A stretch of DNA of 64,000 bases from Amoebophrya sp. A120 (lineage: Eukaryota; Sar; Dinophyceae; Syndiniales; Amoebophryaceae). The notes beneath the pieces are model-generated. The model made no database searches. It was given only the letters and a program-made list of their open reading frames with translations, and was not told the DNA's origin. The stretch lies in the NCBI GenBank assembly GCA_905178155.1, contig CAJINV010000003.1, positions 3,047,714 to 3,111,713 of the forward strand, written 5' to 3'. Positions 20,529 through 32,921 of the stretch are shown here, piece after piece (positions within the stretch are counted from its first letter, which is position 1; every line of letters begins with the position of its first letter). Made by a program: the position numbers and the translations under genes.

Positions 20529-20562
20529 ATGTAGAGCAGTCGCGGGGCACCTGGAGCACAGT
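20529..20562 (+). repeat. 34-bp direct repeat, right copy
   Basis: It is identical to 19363-19396 over the 34 bases. With the inverted 19-mer beside it, it marks the right border of the repeat structure. Confidence 0.85.
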
Positions 20563-21347
20563 CGGTCGCTACTCTACCGTTTGCTGCCAAGCTGCTGCCA
20601 CTTCTAGACGGGCACTACCGTCAACAGTCGCAGGGACGAACTCGCCAATAGTGGTGCGCGGTAGAAGAATCTGGTAGCGTAGCGGAGCGGAACCAAACAC
20701 GCACCAGCGCAAAGGAGCAAACTCACGGTCGCTGGACCAAATCCTCTATATCTTTAGAAGCCTGTAGTCAGCTGCTCGGACAGTAGCGACGCCGACGCTT
20801 TAGACCCTACGTAAGTACTCAAATATCGGAGCGTCATACGGGAAGTAAGTAAACATGCGAGAACTGCCATCTAAAATTGCGATTGCCCAGAGTACAAGCG
20901 CTTGTGAGATAAAACGGAGGCTCTTTCCTCAGAAAACCGTATAGACCTCGAAAGATGTGAAGCCCCCGCTTCTGCCGTGCCCCCTAAGAAAGAATAACAA
21001 GCCTCAACCTCGTGTGGTGCATATTACATGTCTGTGGATTCTCTTTTGCGATTTTTGAATACCAACAGCAAGGTTGCCGTGGGAAGTGTAGCCCTCCGAA
21101 CACGAAAACTTCTGCAACAAATTAGGCCGCGCTGCTACTCAGCTGGCGGACCTTGGATGGATTTGGTAGTTCCTTTTTCCGATAAACGGAGACAACAAAA
21201 AGTAGTTCTAGTTCAGTGGCTGCGAAGATTGGTACAAAATTGTACATTGCTACGTTCACGTCATGCCGCACTAGCATTATACAGACGCAGAAAGAGAAAG
21301 TGAAACCTGATAAAACGCCCTGTGTGTAGAATGAAGTAGGTTTTTGT

Positions 21348-22547
21348 TTATACAAAGTTAAGTACAATACGTAGCACGTCTTCGGGTATGCTTCGGAAAG
21401 ACGCTACCAAGAGGCGCTCACCGCTCAGCTGTGAAACAAGATCTCTTTGCTTGTTGCTGCGCAAGTTCCAGCGTGGGTGCGGTGTCTTGGGACTTTCGTC
21501 GCCTTGCTGCGATGCGGCTGCAACGACGGCAAGCGGCGCTGCGGACGGTTCTTGCGGCGCTGCAGTGGCGCCCTCGATGTCCTGCACTTCTGCCACTGAT
21601 CGTCCTTCCGGTCTTTCGCCCTGCTCCGTACGTGTCGTGTTTTGTCGAGTAGGAAGAACTTCCTGTGGAGAAAGCGAGCTCTTGCGTGGTCCCCTCCAGA
21701 GGAGCAATAACGGTCCTCGACGGAACCAGTTGGCCTCGCGCCGCACGGCCACAGGGAGCGCCTGCAGGTGTTGTATCAAGATCGGTTCGTGCAGCAAAGC
21801 AGGCTCACTCGTGGTGAAAAGCTGCAACAGGTCGGACAGAATCTTCAGACATTCGTCGTTCACTTCGCAAGAAACCTGCTCCGCGAGCTCCGCGAGAAAA
21901 ACGACAACAGCTTCAAACACCGGGCGCTTCCTCCAGTTCTTGGGCACGAGTGGCAACGCGACCCGCGGCGTGCCCGTGCGCACATTCACCAGGTGCACAC
22001 TGGCACCGAACCTGGTGACGAGAAGCGTGGCCAGCTCCTGACACCGACCCACCGCGCGGAGCACGCCCCGGTCTGTAGCAGTCATAGTCCGGCGAGGTAC
22101 AACGGGTGCTTGCTGGACTACATGTAGTGTGTTCAACATCGTCCGGTCGGGGACGAGGTCGTCGTGCACCTCCTTGTCACGACCGGCAGCGTCGTCATCA
22201 TCACCAATTATTCGGTCAGCATCGTCGTCTTCGCGAGAGGACTGTTGCGGTGCTCGTCCTCCAATTATACCAGCATTGACGCCCTGCTCCCTAGTTTGGA
22301 GATGCGGAAGGTGGTGGATCAACTTCGTCTTTCGCTCCTCAAGCACAACGATGTCCGCAATGCACTGCAACAGCAGTCGCATGACAGCCCCCAGCGCGGT
22401 CTGATTTTCCCGCATCGGACTGCGCGCGTTCACCAATTTGCGGTAGGCTTTTTCCTGTAGCAAACGCTCGACACGGGAAACATCTGCCCGCTCGCAAGCG
22501 TCAATCAACCTATTAGTCCGAATCAGTAACGAAGCATCCGACATCAT
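21348..22547 (-). CDS. Hypothetical ankyrin-like protein, 399 aa
   Basis: Seen: a single exon from ATG ATG at 22547 to the stop at 21348. Residues about 14-62 (LIDACERADVSRVERLLQ to NARS to QTALGAVMRLLLQ) have ankyrin-repeat spacing. An acidic DDDDA-rich loop follows, then a helical middle (VFEAVVVFLAELAEQV, ECLKILSDLLQLF). The last residues, FRSIPEDVLRIVLNFV, recall the start of an F-box or similar short interaction motif at the extreme C terminus. Ankyrin plus a C-terminal box would suggest a ubiquitin-ligase adaptor, but the match is weak and I cannot name a family. It lies on the same strand as its neighbours, with about 670 bp of spacer to VIRMA's stop codon. Confidence 0.65.
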   Translation of the reverse strand: MMSDASLLIRTNRLIDACERADVSRVERLLQEKAYRKLVNARSPMRENQTALGAVMRLLLQCIADIVVLEERKTKLIHHLPHLQTREQGVNAGIIGGRAPQQSSREDDDADRIIGDDDDAAGRDKEVHDDLVPDRTMLNTLHVVQQAPVVPRRTMTATDRGVLRAVGRCQELATLLVTRFGASVHLVNVRTGTPRVALPLVPKNWRKRPVFEAVVVFLAELAEQVSCEVNDECLKILSDLLQLFTTSEPALLHEPILIQHLQALPVAVRREANWFRRGPLLLLWRGPRKSSLSPQEVLPTRQNTTRTEQGERPEGRSVAEVQDIEGATAAPQEPSAAPLAVVAAASQQGDESPKTPHPRWNLRSNKQRDLVSQLSGERLLVASFRSIPEDVLRIVLNFV

Positions 22548-23220
22548 GCTTTTGACGGGTAGAAGCTTTGTTTTTTCTCACCTGTGACTCCGGATTTTTT
22601 AGGAAAATTGCCTAAAAAGATTCAGACATTTTTTCGCCAATAAGCCTGCGTACTGTCAGAATAAAAATGAAGACGTGCTTGCTTTTAAATGGGCCAAAAA
22701 AAAAGTTGAATGAGAACCGCAGCGCTCCTCACACTGCCTTTCTTACAAGGCCAATCCTCCGCGCGCCCCGCTCTCGAAGTCGAAAACAAACGAGCCGACC
22801 TAGCCGATTACAGGGCAAAAACCTATAGCGAAACGAGGCCATGGCGAAATCCCCGGAGAAAATGAGTACTCGAATCCGTATACAATGTGAAGACGAACTT
22901 GTCGAAGTATACATCAAGCACGAGCACGACTTGACGAACGAACCTGTACTTAACCGATAGACAGTGACGATAAAGTAGGTAGTCGAAACGATATAAATAC
23001 TTAGTTATGCTCTCAAGGTCGAAATCGAACAAAAGTAGAAGCTCAGGCCCCTGCCATTGTTCTGGCACGAGTTAAGCAGCAGGGTGCGATAAATCTATTG
23101 ATTCTATTGAGTCTACTTGCGCTCTATGGTACTTATGTAGACGTGAATCTTGGATGTTGTTCGTGGTCGCTCAGCGGACAATTTATTCCTTGTTGGAGCT
23201 TTTTAGCCAGGAGAACGGCC
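22548..23220. other. Intergenic, no gene seen
   Basis: This AT-rich spacer holds short open frames only. It contains the 5' leader of the ankyrin-like gene and, near 23,200, the 3' end of VIRMA. No element ends. Confidence 0.55.
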
Positions 23221-26200
23221 TCAGTCTTCTTCGAGAAACTTTTTTACCAGCGGGAATTCGTCCAAATACTGCGCAATAACACTTTTCATACGTGGATCGG
23301 TTTTCAGTCGGTTGGGATCCTTCACCGCGCGTTTCTCCGTCGGTCCCTTCGCCGCGATGGCCTGAAACTCCTCCGCCAAGGTGCGCACGGGCGCGGGCGC
23401 AGCCGGCGCAGGTGCGGTCGTGGGGGGTACGACTGCTTCCGGAGCAGCCGGAGCTGTGATTATTTTGGAGCAGAAAACTCACTTGTGGAAGTGTAGCTTG
23501 CTTCTTCAGGAGAGACACGTCTATTATGTCACTCAGAAACGGTTCGATCACTCGAAAGTGAAACTCGATAGTAGACGGAAGCTCAACATATCATAAACAA
23601 GCAATGCTGAAAATATAAACGAACAAAGCATCAGTACCGGCAGTGGCGGACGGGGGAGCCGCTGCAGCAGCCGCGGCTGGGTTTGCTGGCGGTGGGGGTG
23701 GAGCCTGCTGCTGTTGTTGTTGATTGGCCATGAAGCTGGCAATAAACTGCGCATCCACGAGCGCTTTCATTTCCGAGTTGTGTTGGTTCCCGAGCGCGAG
23801 TTGCTTGGCCTTCGCCGTTTTGTCGCGCCGATAGTACTGACCGTAATGCGCGTCGCTCGTCCAGTAATCTTCGGCCTGCTGGGATTCCAAAGCCTCATTC
23901 ATACGCTGCTTTTTTCTCACAGCGAGGTTCTGCTCCAGCATTGTTTGCTTGTGGCGGTCCACCGAGGAATCGAATAACCTGATTGAAGACAACAAATTGG
24001 AAAAATCATTTTCGTCACCACAGCATGCGTGGCACAAACTAAGCAAAAGTCAAAGGACACAGACCAGAATATCCCTACGTGCGTCTACGTTTAGCGATCA
24101 TGCATCGGTGCACCTAGCAAATGGAAGTGATCATACTATTTCATTTCAGGTATTGTTTTATAGTATACCACTCCGACTCGCCCGCGAGCGACTTTTCCAA
24201 GATTGCGAAGCGCTGCCATTCCTCTGAGAGCTCGAGCTTCTCCACGGAGGCCAAGATCTGCTGGCACAACTGTCGACCCCCGGTCTTGGCGTGTTGCGCT
24301 TGCAACGCGTGCTGCCGGTCCGGCGATGTGACGCTGATATCGAAAATTCTGGCCGGGGGCGGTGTGGTCAAGCTTCCGCCGCGGTGGTAGTTCTCGGCGA
24401 CGAACGCCGCGTCTGGATTCGTTTCCGAGAGTAGCAATGGCGTGCTGGTAGAAGTTGGCGCTCCTGCAGCGGCTGGGAATGAAGCAGTGATGAACTCCAG
24501 CAGTTTTGGCGCCTCGGTGGTAAACCAGGAGCGCGGCACAGCATCGTGCTGGGTCGACGTTGAAGTTGTATCTTCCGAATTATTGGCAAGCTGCTGGTAT
24601 CCCGCATCCACCCACGCGGAGTTCGCCTCTGGGGATAAGAGTGCGTGGAGTGCCGCGGGCGCGGCGGCGCCCAGTACTCGCGAAGTCTCGAACCCAAAGG
24701 CGCGCGCGTCCCGAGCGGTTCGGGCGCACAACTCCGCCAGATCGCGGACCGTGCGCGTGACGCTGGCGAAGCCCTCCTCCGTCTCGGAGGAAACAGCGGC
24801 AACCTCCGAAGCAAACTTGGTGAGGAACGAATCTAGCTTGAAGGCGGGATTCAAGAGGTAGGTGGTTTTGTTCTTCTTTTTCGTCGGCGAAAGCTCCTCT
24901 TGCGAGAACAGCAGTTTCGTCGTACCGAGTTCATCGGGCTGGTACAGAATGGGGAACAGGTACCGTTCCGAAGCGTACAGGCGCAACAACAATGCCATCC
25001 CGTTCTCCACCAGCTCGTGCGAACTTTTGGCTTGCTCGAACACCTGCGTACAAATGGATTTGCTCAGACTGCGGACCGCCACACTGGGGAGCGAAGGCAC
25101 TTGGGGGTCGATATAGAAGAACCGCTTCCGCGTCCGCATGTCCACCCTATTACCGCTGCCAGAAAGAGCGCCGTCCACACTTGGCACTGAAGCGATCGAA
25201 TCTTTGCTCGGCGGCTTTGCACCACCCTCGGTGCTGTTTCTGTTCCCGCTGAGGAGTTGGTTCATCATAGCAATGTTCTGGGCGGTCTCGTCACTCAACG
25301 CAAGGGTGGTGGGCTTCGAGTCGACGCTCCCTTGGAATGCTGTTGATACACCCCCGGTGTTCATCTTCATCTTCTCTTCCTCAAGTTGTCCCATGCTTAA
25401 GGACGTTCGGTAAGTCCCACCCATCACCAGCGGTAACAAGATGCGGAAGACAATGTCCACGAGGGGCTCCAGACCCTGCGCCTCGTGCTTGTTGCACAGG
25501 TGCAGCAGCCGCACTCCTACCGCCTCCAGAATCTGACCGGCTTCCTGCTGCAAAACCCCCTCGACGGACAACTCGACACAGCGGGCGAGTACCAGCAGCT
25601 GCCGTCCCACCGCTTGGAGCGGCCGTTTGAAGGAGGCGTGGATCACGTTCTTGTCGTGCGCGGTTTTGGGCTTGTCCGCTTGTAGTTCCCCGATGCGGTT
25701 TTCCGCTTCGGTCAAGAGGTCGGTGGTCAGCTTCAAGGCGGCCCGGAGCCACTTGACGTGGCAGTCCCGGTGGAGCTTGACGAGTGCGTGCGCGGCGAGT
25801 ACGTGGAGCAGCGGTGTGGACGACAGGCTCAAGCACACGGTATGGTAGCTCATCTCGCACAAGTCCAGCACATTCAGCTCCGTAAACCGATTGTCCTCCT
25901 CTAGTACGGTCCGCGTGTGTCGCCTCCGCGATTGCTCGTTCTCGTCGGTCAAACCGATCGGGATCTCGACCCGGTCGGTGCCGGGGAGCTGGGTCACGCA
26001 GTTCAGCAGCGACCGCTCCTGTGCCGGTTGGGAAATCGACACGTGCGGAAACAGAGCGTCGCCGTTCAGGTCCACCTGACGAGTGGTCGTGAGATGATCC
26101 CTAGTTGTACTCCGGCCACCGCGGCTGCCGGCCTGCACGAAACCTCCGTTCGCAGCAGTGTTGAAGGAGCTCCTGCTGCCATTGGCGAAAGGCGCCGGGC

Positions 26201-29200
26201 TGCAGAAGACGTGCGGCACGCGATTGAGGACGGGGTCGATGTCGGTCCGAAAGGAGAGCCCGGTCGGCGTACTGAGGTGCTTCACGAGGTCTTGGTTCAC
26301 GAGCTTTTTGTCGTTCTTTCCCCTTTTCACGATCTCCGCGTCCTCGACAAACGGCTCGGTCTCGCGGAGCTGCGAGACGTTCTCCATCTTCCACACGGTT
26401 CGCAGTCGATCCGCAACCGGGCGGCAGGCCGCGGCCGCCAGATGCGGCGTGTTCGCCGGGCCATCCAGCACCAGGTCCAGCTCCAGGTACCGCAGCTTCG
26501 TGGTGCCGAACAGCTCCTTCTCACAGGCACCCAGGGTGACAAACACCAAGAGCCCCGCCGTGTAGTTCTGCGGCAGGGAAGTGGCGAACTCGATGGTGCG
26601 GGGGAGGAGATTGTGCACGCCCACGGCGGAAAGCCGCACGAAGTTGCGGGCCCAGGCGTGGAACACTTGCGTCAGGGCCCCGACTGCGCGCGAAGCAGCG
26701 CGGTACAGCGGCGAGCGCCTTACACCGTGGACCTGGAAGAAATTTCCACCGCACAACCGAGACGTGAGCAGAAACAGCGACTTCCACAAGTCTTCCGACT
26801 GGTACTTCGGCAGAAACGAAACCGCAGCGAGCACGTGCGCGAGCGTCCGACAGACGGCTTCTGCTAGAAGCAGATATCGTTCTTGAATTTCGTAGCACTC
26901 CTCGGCAAAGAGCAGGTCTTCTGTCTGCAGCGCGGCGGCCTCCAAATTCAACCCCAGCCCGCCGGCGCACTTCACCAACGTGCAGTGCACGACGCGCTGG
27001 AACTTGTTGAATATTTCCTGCGGTTGATTGTGCGTGTTGCGAAACCGATCACTCAAGGCCTCGCGCTCGTTCCTCGACGGGTTAATATTGTGGCGGACGC
27101 TCTCGTCGCCGGCCCAGTGCAGTTCCCTCTTGTCGTCGGCCACGGAAGCTTGTTGCACCGCGTCCGCCAGAAACAGATCGATGCAGAACTTCGGATTCTG
27201 CCCGGTTCTGTGCGCAAGGTACCACCAAGCGAGCAGCGGCACCTCGCTCAACAAACTCGCCGACGGCAACTGCTCCAGTTTCGCCGCGCTCGGACCTCCT
27301 GGGGCCGCGGTGCCAGCACCTGGGGCGCCGGTAGCAGTTCCAGCGGCAGCTGATGTTCCGCCACTACCTTTCGCATCGGCAGCAACAGCGGCGGCTGAAT
27401 CCGGATACTGCACTTCAACAATGTCCACGCTCTTGCAGCGGTGCGCCGCGAACCCGAGCTGCTTAAGGCACTTCTTGAAGTAGTGGTGCGTATCGGTGGA
27501 CGTGAGCCGCTTGAAATCCCAGTCATAGAGGGGCGTGGTAGAATTGTCGTTCAAAGTTGTGGCGCTCTGCGCTTGCGCGGCTGCCTCCCCGGGCGCCACG
27601 CCGCCAAATTGTTCCACGTGGGAGAGCACCGACTCCGCGCGGGGGTATTCCGTGTCGCGACGAAACACGTGCAGCTGGGTTTGCAACTCGGCCACCTGTT
27701 GGTCAAAAAAGCTGTCCATCTCCCGCCGGCCGCCTTGCACCATCACCCGCAGCTTCTCCGTCTGCTCTTGCTCGGCGCTCTCGACGTCCAGCCGAGGGTG
27801 GTGGGTGATGTTCTGCTGCAGCAGAGATGCGATTTGCAGGATGTTTCTCCCATACCGCTGCGCGCACTGCAGAATCAGCACTTCGTCATCCTCCGCGGCG
27901 GCCGGTGCAGAAGACACGAGGAAACGGTGCAGAAGAGCGGTGAGAAACCGCGGCAGCGGAAAAAACGTTCGCTCGGGCGCCTTTTGCACCGCCTCCACCG
28001 ACTCCTCCAGGCAGTCTAACAAAACCTGGAACGGGCTGGCGTTCGGATTGCTGCTGTAGGACAATTGCTGCCCCGGAGCAGGTCTGCTCGTGTGACTACT
28101 ACTACCCCCGAGCATCGCGGCACGAAAGACCACAAATCTCCCGAGCGGAAAAGCGGCGGCGTCGTGCAGCAGCTTCGCCAGTTGCGCGAGCTTTTTGGAG
28201 TGAAGCACGTTGCGGTTGCTATTTGCCTCCTCGACAAATTTCTGCATCACCAGTTCCGCGAAGCCATGTGCGGCAACCAGCAGTGGTAAACTCCGCACCA
28301 GCCGCTGTGACTGCACGGACCACGTGGCAGCCACAGAACCGTGTTCCTCTTCCTCGCTGTCCTTCGGTAGGAACACCTCAGCGAATAATGGTAGCTCGTC
28401 CACCGAGGTCTCGAGAAGCCGCTGCAGCTGGTCCGCGGTTTTCAGCTCCGGCGTACTCAGTGCTCCCCGCAGCGAGGAGGACTGCTCGTGAAGCGCTAGC
28501 GCCGTTGCGCCACCGCGACAGGTAAGCAGCAGGTAAATCACCCGCGCGGTCGCGACCGGGTTCACGAAGTATGCGCGCTGTAACAAAGACGGAAAGGCGA
28601 ATTCACGCAAGAGGAACTGCACGGCATCCGGTACGCTCCGCCTCTCTACTGCGGTTTTTTGGCCAGACGATGTTGACCAGGAGGAGGATACCACCTCCGT
28701 ACTGCCCTCGCGCGCCTGCTTGAAAAAACTCGTTACGTGGGCCAGCACATCCAGGAGGTTTTTAAGCGCGGCCGCACGAGCCTTCGTTCTTGCTGAGAGC
28801 TGCGCGCTTTCTTGTTGTGTCGTCGTCGTGTCGGTTCTTGTTGTACCACTTTCATCCACTTCCGCGAGCGCAACTTCGAGCTGGTGGAGCGCCTTCCACA
28901 CCTTCACGCGACTTTCGAACTGTGACCTCGGGTAGTAGCCCCAAAGAAACTCCTCATCGTGGTCGGACGCTGGCAGAAGTGTGGGAACGCTCTTTGCGCG
29001 GTCGTCGTGCCATCGCGCAAACACCGCAACAACGTTTTTGTTCTGCAGCAGCCGCTCCAGCAACACTTTCTTCTTGAAATTTCCGTGATTGCGAAACTCC
29101 ACGTGCGTAAATGCTAGTCGCGCGGCCGCCTTCGCAATTTGATGTTGTGTCCCCCCGTCGCTATCGGCGCCCGAGGAACAACTGCCGGCCCGTCCTAGGT

Positions 29201-30544
29201 CGGTCACGTACGCGCTGTTGTTATGTGCGGGTACTACGAGACCGGCACCCGCGTTATTTGCGGCGCGCATGATTCGTCTTCGCTTCCTGCCGCGCAGGTG
29301 TCCGGCGCCCTGACTGCACCTTGTGATGGTGGACCGGTGGGCGTTGCTCATGACCGGCAGAAAGAGGGAATCCTTGCAGAGATTCTCCGCAAACCTCGGA
29401 TCTTTTGCGAGCACATTGGCCATGAACTCCAGAACGATCGCTTGGTCCGCACGATTTCTGAGAATCTGCGTCCACAGGATCTTGGCGCAGGCGCGTTGCA
29501 GGTCGGGTTTACGTTCGAGAAAGCAAAACCCCGCATCTGGTATACTTTCCAAAGCCCCGGATGCGAGAGCAGTGGTGACGTCCGCAGGTAGGAAATCTTT
29601 GCTCTTTTCGCCCTTGAGCAAAAAATTGCAGACCGGAAGCACGCCCGCGAGGCCGGTCTCCAGCAGCCGCTGCAGACAGCTGCTGACGGTCGCTTCCGTG
29701 TGCTTCACCTTGGCTGGATCCGGCCCGGAGACAGCTTCCACGGGTCGGAACAAGGCAGCGTCGGGCAGGGCCCACTCGGCCCCGGCGAAGAACTGGCTGT
29801 TCCCGGAGGACGGTTCCACGTCGAGCCCCTCCGGCGGTAACGGTTGCCGGAGACACTTGTACTGCAGTTTCGGCTTGCGGTCCTCGTAGCTCATCGACTT
29901 GCGGTTCAGCGGCACGGCGAAGATCATCAACGACAACTTCGTGAACTCGCCTTGCAACACTAGGGAATCGACCTCCACCTTCCTCCCGGGACATGTGTAC
30001 ACAATGCCCACGTCACCTGCCGGGTTCCGATTCGTTGTTGGATTTCAAAAATTAATAGAATGCGCAACATCAACATCAAACAATTGTCAGGGCACCACTT
30101 ATTCGCCGTGTTCTTGTTCTCGATAGATACAGCTCGAGGAAACAAACCGCACACTGTGCAAAAAAAAACATGATTAGTACCCTTGCCCCCTTTCCCGCGG
30201 TACCCGGTCGGCGCAGGCGCGGCGCTTTGCTTACCTTCGAGTGCGGTGAAGAGGCTGCCGTGGCTGGCTGGGTTTTTCTTCTGCTTGGGTGACCCGCCTA
30301 CCCGAGCATTTTGCGTTTGCTCGGGCGGGGTGTCCTCCTTCACCCATATTTGCAACCGGTTTGGCTTCACGAGGGGGTGCGTTTGCCCAACAAACTCGAT
30401 GCCGCGGTCGAGCACAGAGTCGTTCCGATTTAGAATTACTATCTTTTTCAGCAGCACAACTTGGTCGAACCGTATCTGGCGGGTGTGCTGCGACATCCCG
30501 CCCTCCACGAGGTGGGACTTGTAAATACATTCCGCCTCGGCCAT
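23221..30544 (-). CDS. VIRMA: Virilizer/VIRMA-like subunit of the m6A writer complex, 2243 aa
   Basis: Exons: 30544-30235, 30016-24169, 23978-23638, 23453-23221. All are GT-AG and the sum is an exact 2244 codons. The N terminus matches the virilizer N-terminal domain: a strand with VVLLKKIVILNRNDSV, then after the first intron VEVDSLVLQGEFTKLSLMIFAV, aligning with animal VIRMA (KVNTDGLVLRGW). The rest is a very long helical-repeat region typical of virilizer, with low-complexity Thr/Ser loops. The last exons add a Gln/Pro/Ala-rich linker and a basic helical tail ending VIAQYLDEFPLVKKFLEED. VIRMA is the large scaffold that holds METTL3/METTL14-WTAP and guides N6-methyladenosine placement on mRNA. 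Length is near the animal protein (about 1800 residues) but longer. It has no introner despite its size. Identification rests on the N-terminal domain and architecture. Confidence 0.75.
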
Positions 30545-31222
30545 CTTTTGTGGTGTGCTCAGGGTCAGGAGCAGGGCATCAAATGAAAATGTTTAGTAGT
30601 TACACCGAAAAAACGACCCAGCGAAACTGGACGTCGCGGCACCGGGGCTGGTCCTCGCATGGTTATAGATTTGGTATAATTGGCTCATGATGCTTCGAAT
30701 CTTCCCTACTTGTGAAAAACATTCTCCATATTGGGTGTTGTTTTCGCAAGGAAAAAAGAGGTTGTGGTTCTCGTGTCGCTGAAAAAGTATTTAACAAAAA
30801 AAAGCTTTGTAAGTCAAAAAAAGATTTGAATCTTGCTTAGTCGTGTGAGAAAAGACAAGCTTACGCATCTATTCATACATACTAAAAGGAGAAAATGCAA
30901 TGAATGCCATGGCGATCCTCCATGTCGTGGTGGTTTGTGCAAACTGAAGTCGTTTGATCGTCAAACAGCGCACTGGGCTGAAAAAGCCAGTGAAGCATTG
31001 TATTGACCTGTTGATCGTTTCGCATAAAATCAGCAATGATCCTTTCCGAGCGGTGAGATCCCTGAAGCACAAAAGGAACTGTCTACTTGAACACTGACGC
31101 ATTTCCGGGCTTCGTTAGGGCGCAAATCAGTTCGTGTCGAATTGAATATACTGTTGTGCGCAAACAGCTTCGTTTTCGTTCGTTCAGGTCGCGTCGCAAA
31201 CACCATCAAGTGTTGTATCAGT
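30545..31222. other. Intergenic, no gene supported
   Basis: A 60-codon minus frame near 30,882-31,070 looks mildly protein-like but has no start, splice partner or family match. Otherwise this is short noncoding spacer between VIRMA and RPAC2. Confidence 0.5.
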
Positions 31223-31840
31223 TCACTTTGCTTTCGCTGGTTTCTCCGTCTTCATAGTCTTCATATTTTTTGCACTACTCCCACTTGTTTCCGCCACGCT
31301 TGCCACCTGCGGTTGCGCAGTAAACGCCGGCGCTTTTGGGTTCTTCTCCTTAAATCTTCGCAGCGCATCCGCGTACGTTGCACTCACGTGATCGCACATG
31401 TCTTGAATGTTTTCCAAGGCTGTTGTGATTTTGATTTTTTTGTATGCATAAGTCAAAAGGAACGCATAATTCGTGGTAAAGACGGAGTCACGACTCATGT
31501 CAGAAGAATTGAACTACGCAGTGTGCAAGTCAAAATGCGTGGTTAACATCAGCTGACTTGACAGACACGACGAAACACGGTATTGCTTGCAAAAGAAACA
31601 TATTCCGTTACCTTGTTCCATGCAGTCGTCTGGTGATACGTTGTTTTTGCTCTGGACCCACACATTCATGACCTCCTCGGAAGGATGCGGAATGTTGTAT
31701 CCCGCCCCCTCCACGTCGACGTGCTGCATCAAGGCATACCTTAACACGTTCCCCAGGGTATGGTCCTCATTCCGGAAGGCGTAGGTCCTTACCTGCGTCG
31801 AAGAGCTGCTGGCTGTCGTTGTTGTACTGGCTACGGTCAT
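31223..31840 (-). CDS. POLR1D: RNA polymerases I and III subunit RPAC2 (AC19), 141 aa
   Basis: Exon 1 is 31840-31612 and exon 2 is 31419-31223, with a GTAACG donor and an ACAACAG acceptor; the sum is 142 codons including the stop. It has the family signature FRNEDHTLGNVLRYAL followed by VEGAGYNIPHPSEEVMNVWVQ, then the C-terminal helix ALENIQDMCDHVSATYADAL. Length is as in yeast AC19 (about 140). RPAC2 pairs with RPAC1, the two acting like bacterial alpha subunits, to nucleate assembly of polymerases I (rRNA) and III (tRNA, 5S). A Lys/Thr-rich tail (KTMKTEKPAKAK) is an added basic end. The Ser/Thr-rich first 15 residues are weakly constrained. No introner in this short gene. Confidence 0.93.
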
Positions 31841-32921
31841 CGTGGCTGGAATTGAATATTAGTACTTATCTACTTACCTCAGCAGAGAAGAGATATGAGT
31901 ACGACAGTATTATGTATGAAGCCGTGTAGTGTGTTTTTAAAAACAAAGAAGTGCGGTGAAAGGACAAACTGTAATCTAAGATGATAGAGCTTTCTTACTA
32001 CGAGAAGACACTTCAAGCCTCTGCTGGTTTCGCAAACCCACTAACGATGTGATCTGGCTGTTCATCTGGGCGCAGAAGTAATGTTGGATCTATTCAAGTC
32101 GTGACTGCATGCAGCACCCGCCGTGCTGAAAGACCATTGACCTTGGATCTACTAGATCATTCATCACAGAGGATCCTAGAAATACTCCCATTCTCCACGA
32201 TGAGCAAGAAGAATATTTGTGGATCCACGATTTATCGCGAAGGGAGATCTTCAGAGTACGCTCGTCTGATCCATTGGTGCTGTGATCTGTTTTCGTTTTC
32301 TCTGCTTTATCATCATTCGTTTACTCTCATCGAAAACCTTTTTCGTTCCAAGTGCTTCTCGGTGCTGGTGCTGCGAAGCGTGTGCAATGTAGCGGCAAAC
32401 CATCTCTGTGCACCTCATTATGTTGTGCATTTTTTATTCATCAACATGGTGTGCAGTTTGCTTTTGCTCAGAATGTAAAGAACTGAAAGGTATATTGCTC
32501 GAGCAGGAAACTATAAAACGCGGCTCTAGTAACTTCACACTGACTGGTTGTCAGTCTGTCAGAAAAATTGAAACATTTCTAGCGCAGTGCGTAGCGCCGA
32601 ATTTAGAGAAAGTAGATTTGTCGATCGAATTCAGACGCCTTTGGCAACCAGAATATTCTCGGTATCAGCATTGGCATTGCATTGCAAGCCCCTGTGACAG
32701 CTGCCACAGACATATTGATGCTCCATTGCATAATCACTGCTGTAGAAATACTAAATCCAAATAGAGTTCATAGAAAAAGACGAAGTCGAATTCGACTGCA
32801 GGTATTTCTTGAATCATTTTCACTGGCACTAAACTGGGCAGCTTGACTTGCAAACGACATCAAAAAAACAAAAACATCTAACACAAAAAAAATGAATGAA
32901 CCTGTGCCCGCGTGCTGGTGG
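31841..32921. other. Intergenic, no gene seen
   Basis: About 1.1 kb of AT-rich sequence upstream of RPAC2 and downstream of the secreted 760-residue gene. It holds short frames only. A run of A/T-rich tracts at 32,860-32,890 precedes the neighbouring stop. Confidence 0.55.

Larger units (their letters stand above)
19233..21347. other. Intergenic repeat-rich region
   Basis: Apart from the ordered repeats listed separately (19363-20562), this region holds no gene I can support. From 20570 to 21347 there are only short frames and no recognised sequence. Confidence 0.6.

Noticed and set aside
19363-20562. LTR retrotransposon
   Set aside because: The direct repeats are only 34 bp, the interior is satellite-like with no reverse transcriptase or integrase, and inverted 19-mers do not fit LTR structure.
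30870-31102. Small minus-strand gene between VIRMA and RPAC2
   Set aside because: Two overlapping frames of about 60-77 codons have no start context, homologue or intron signals.
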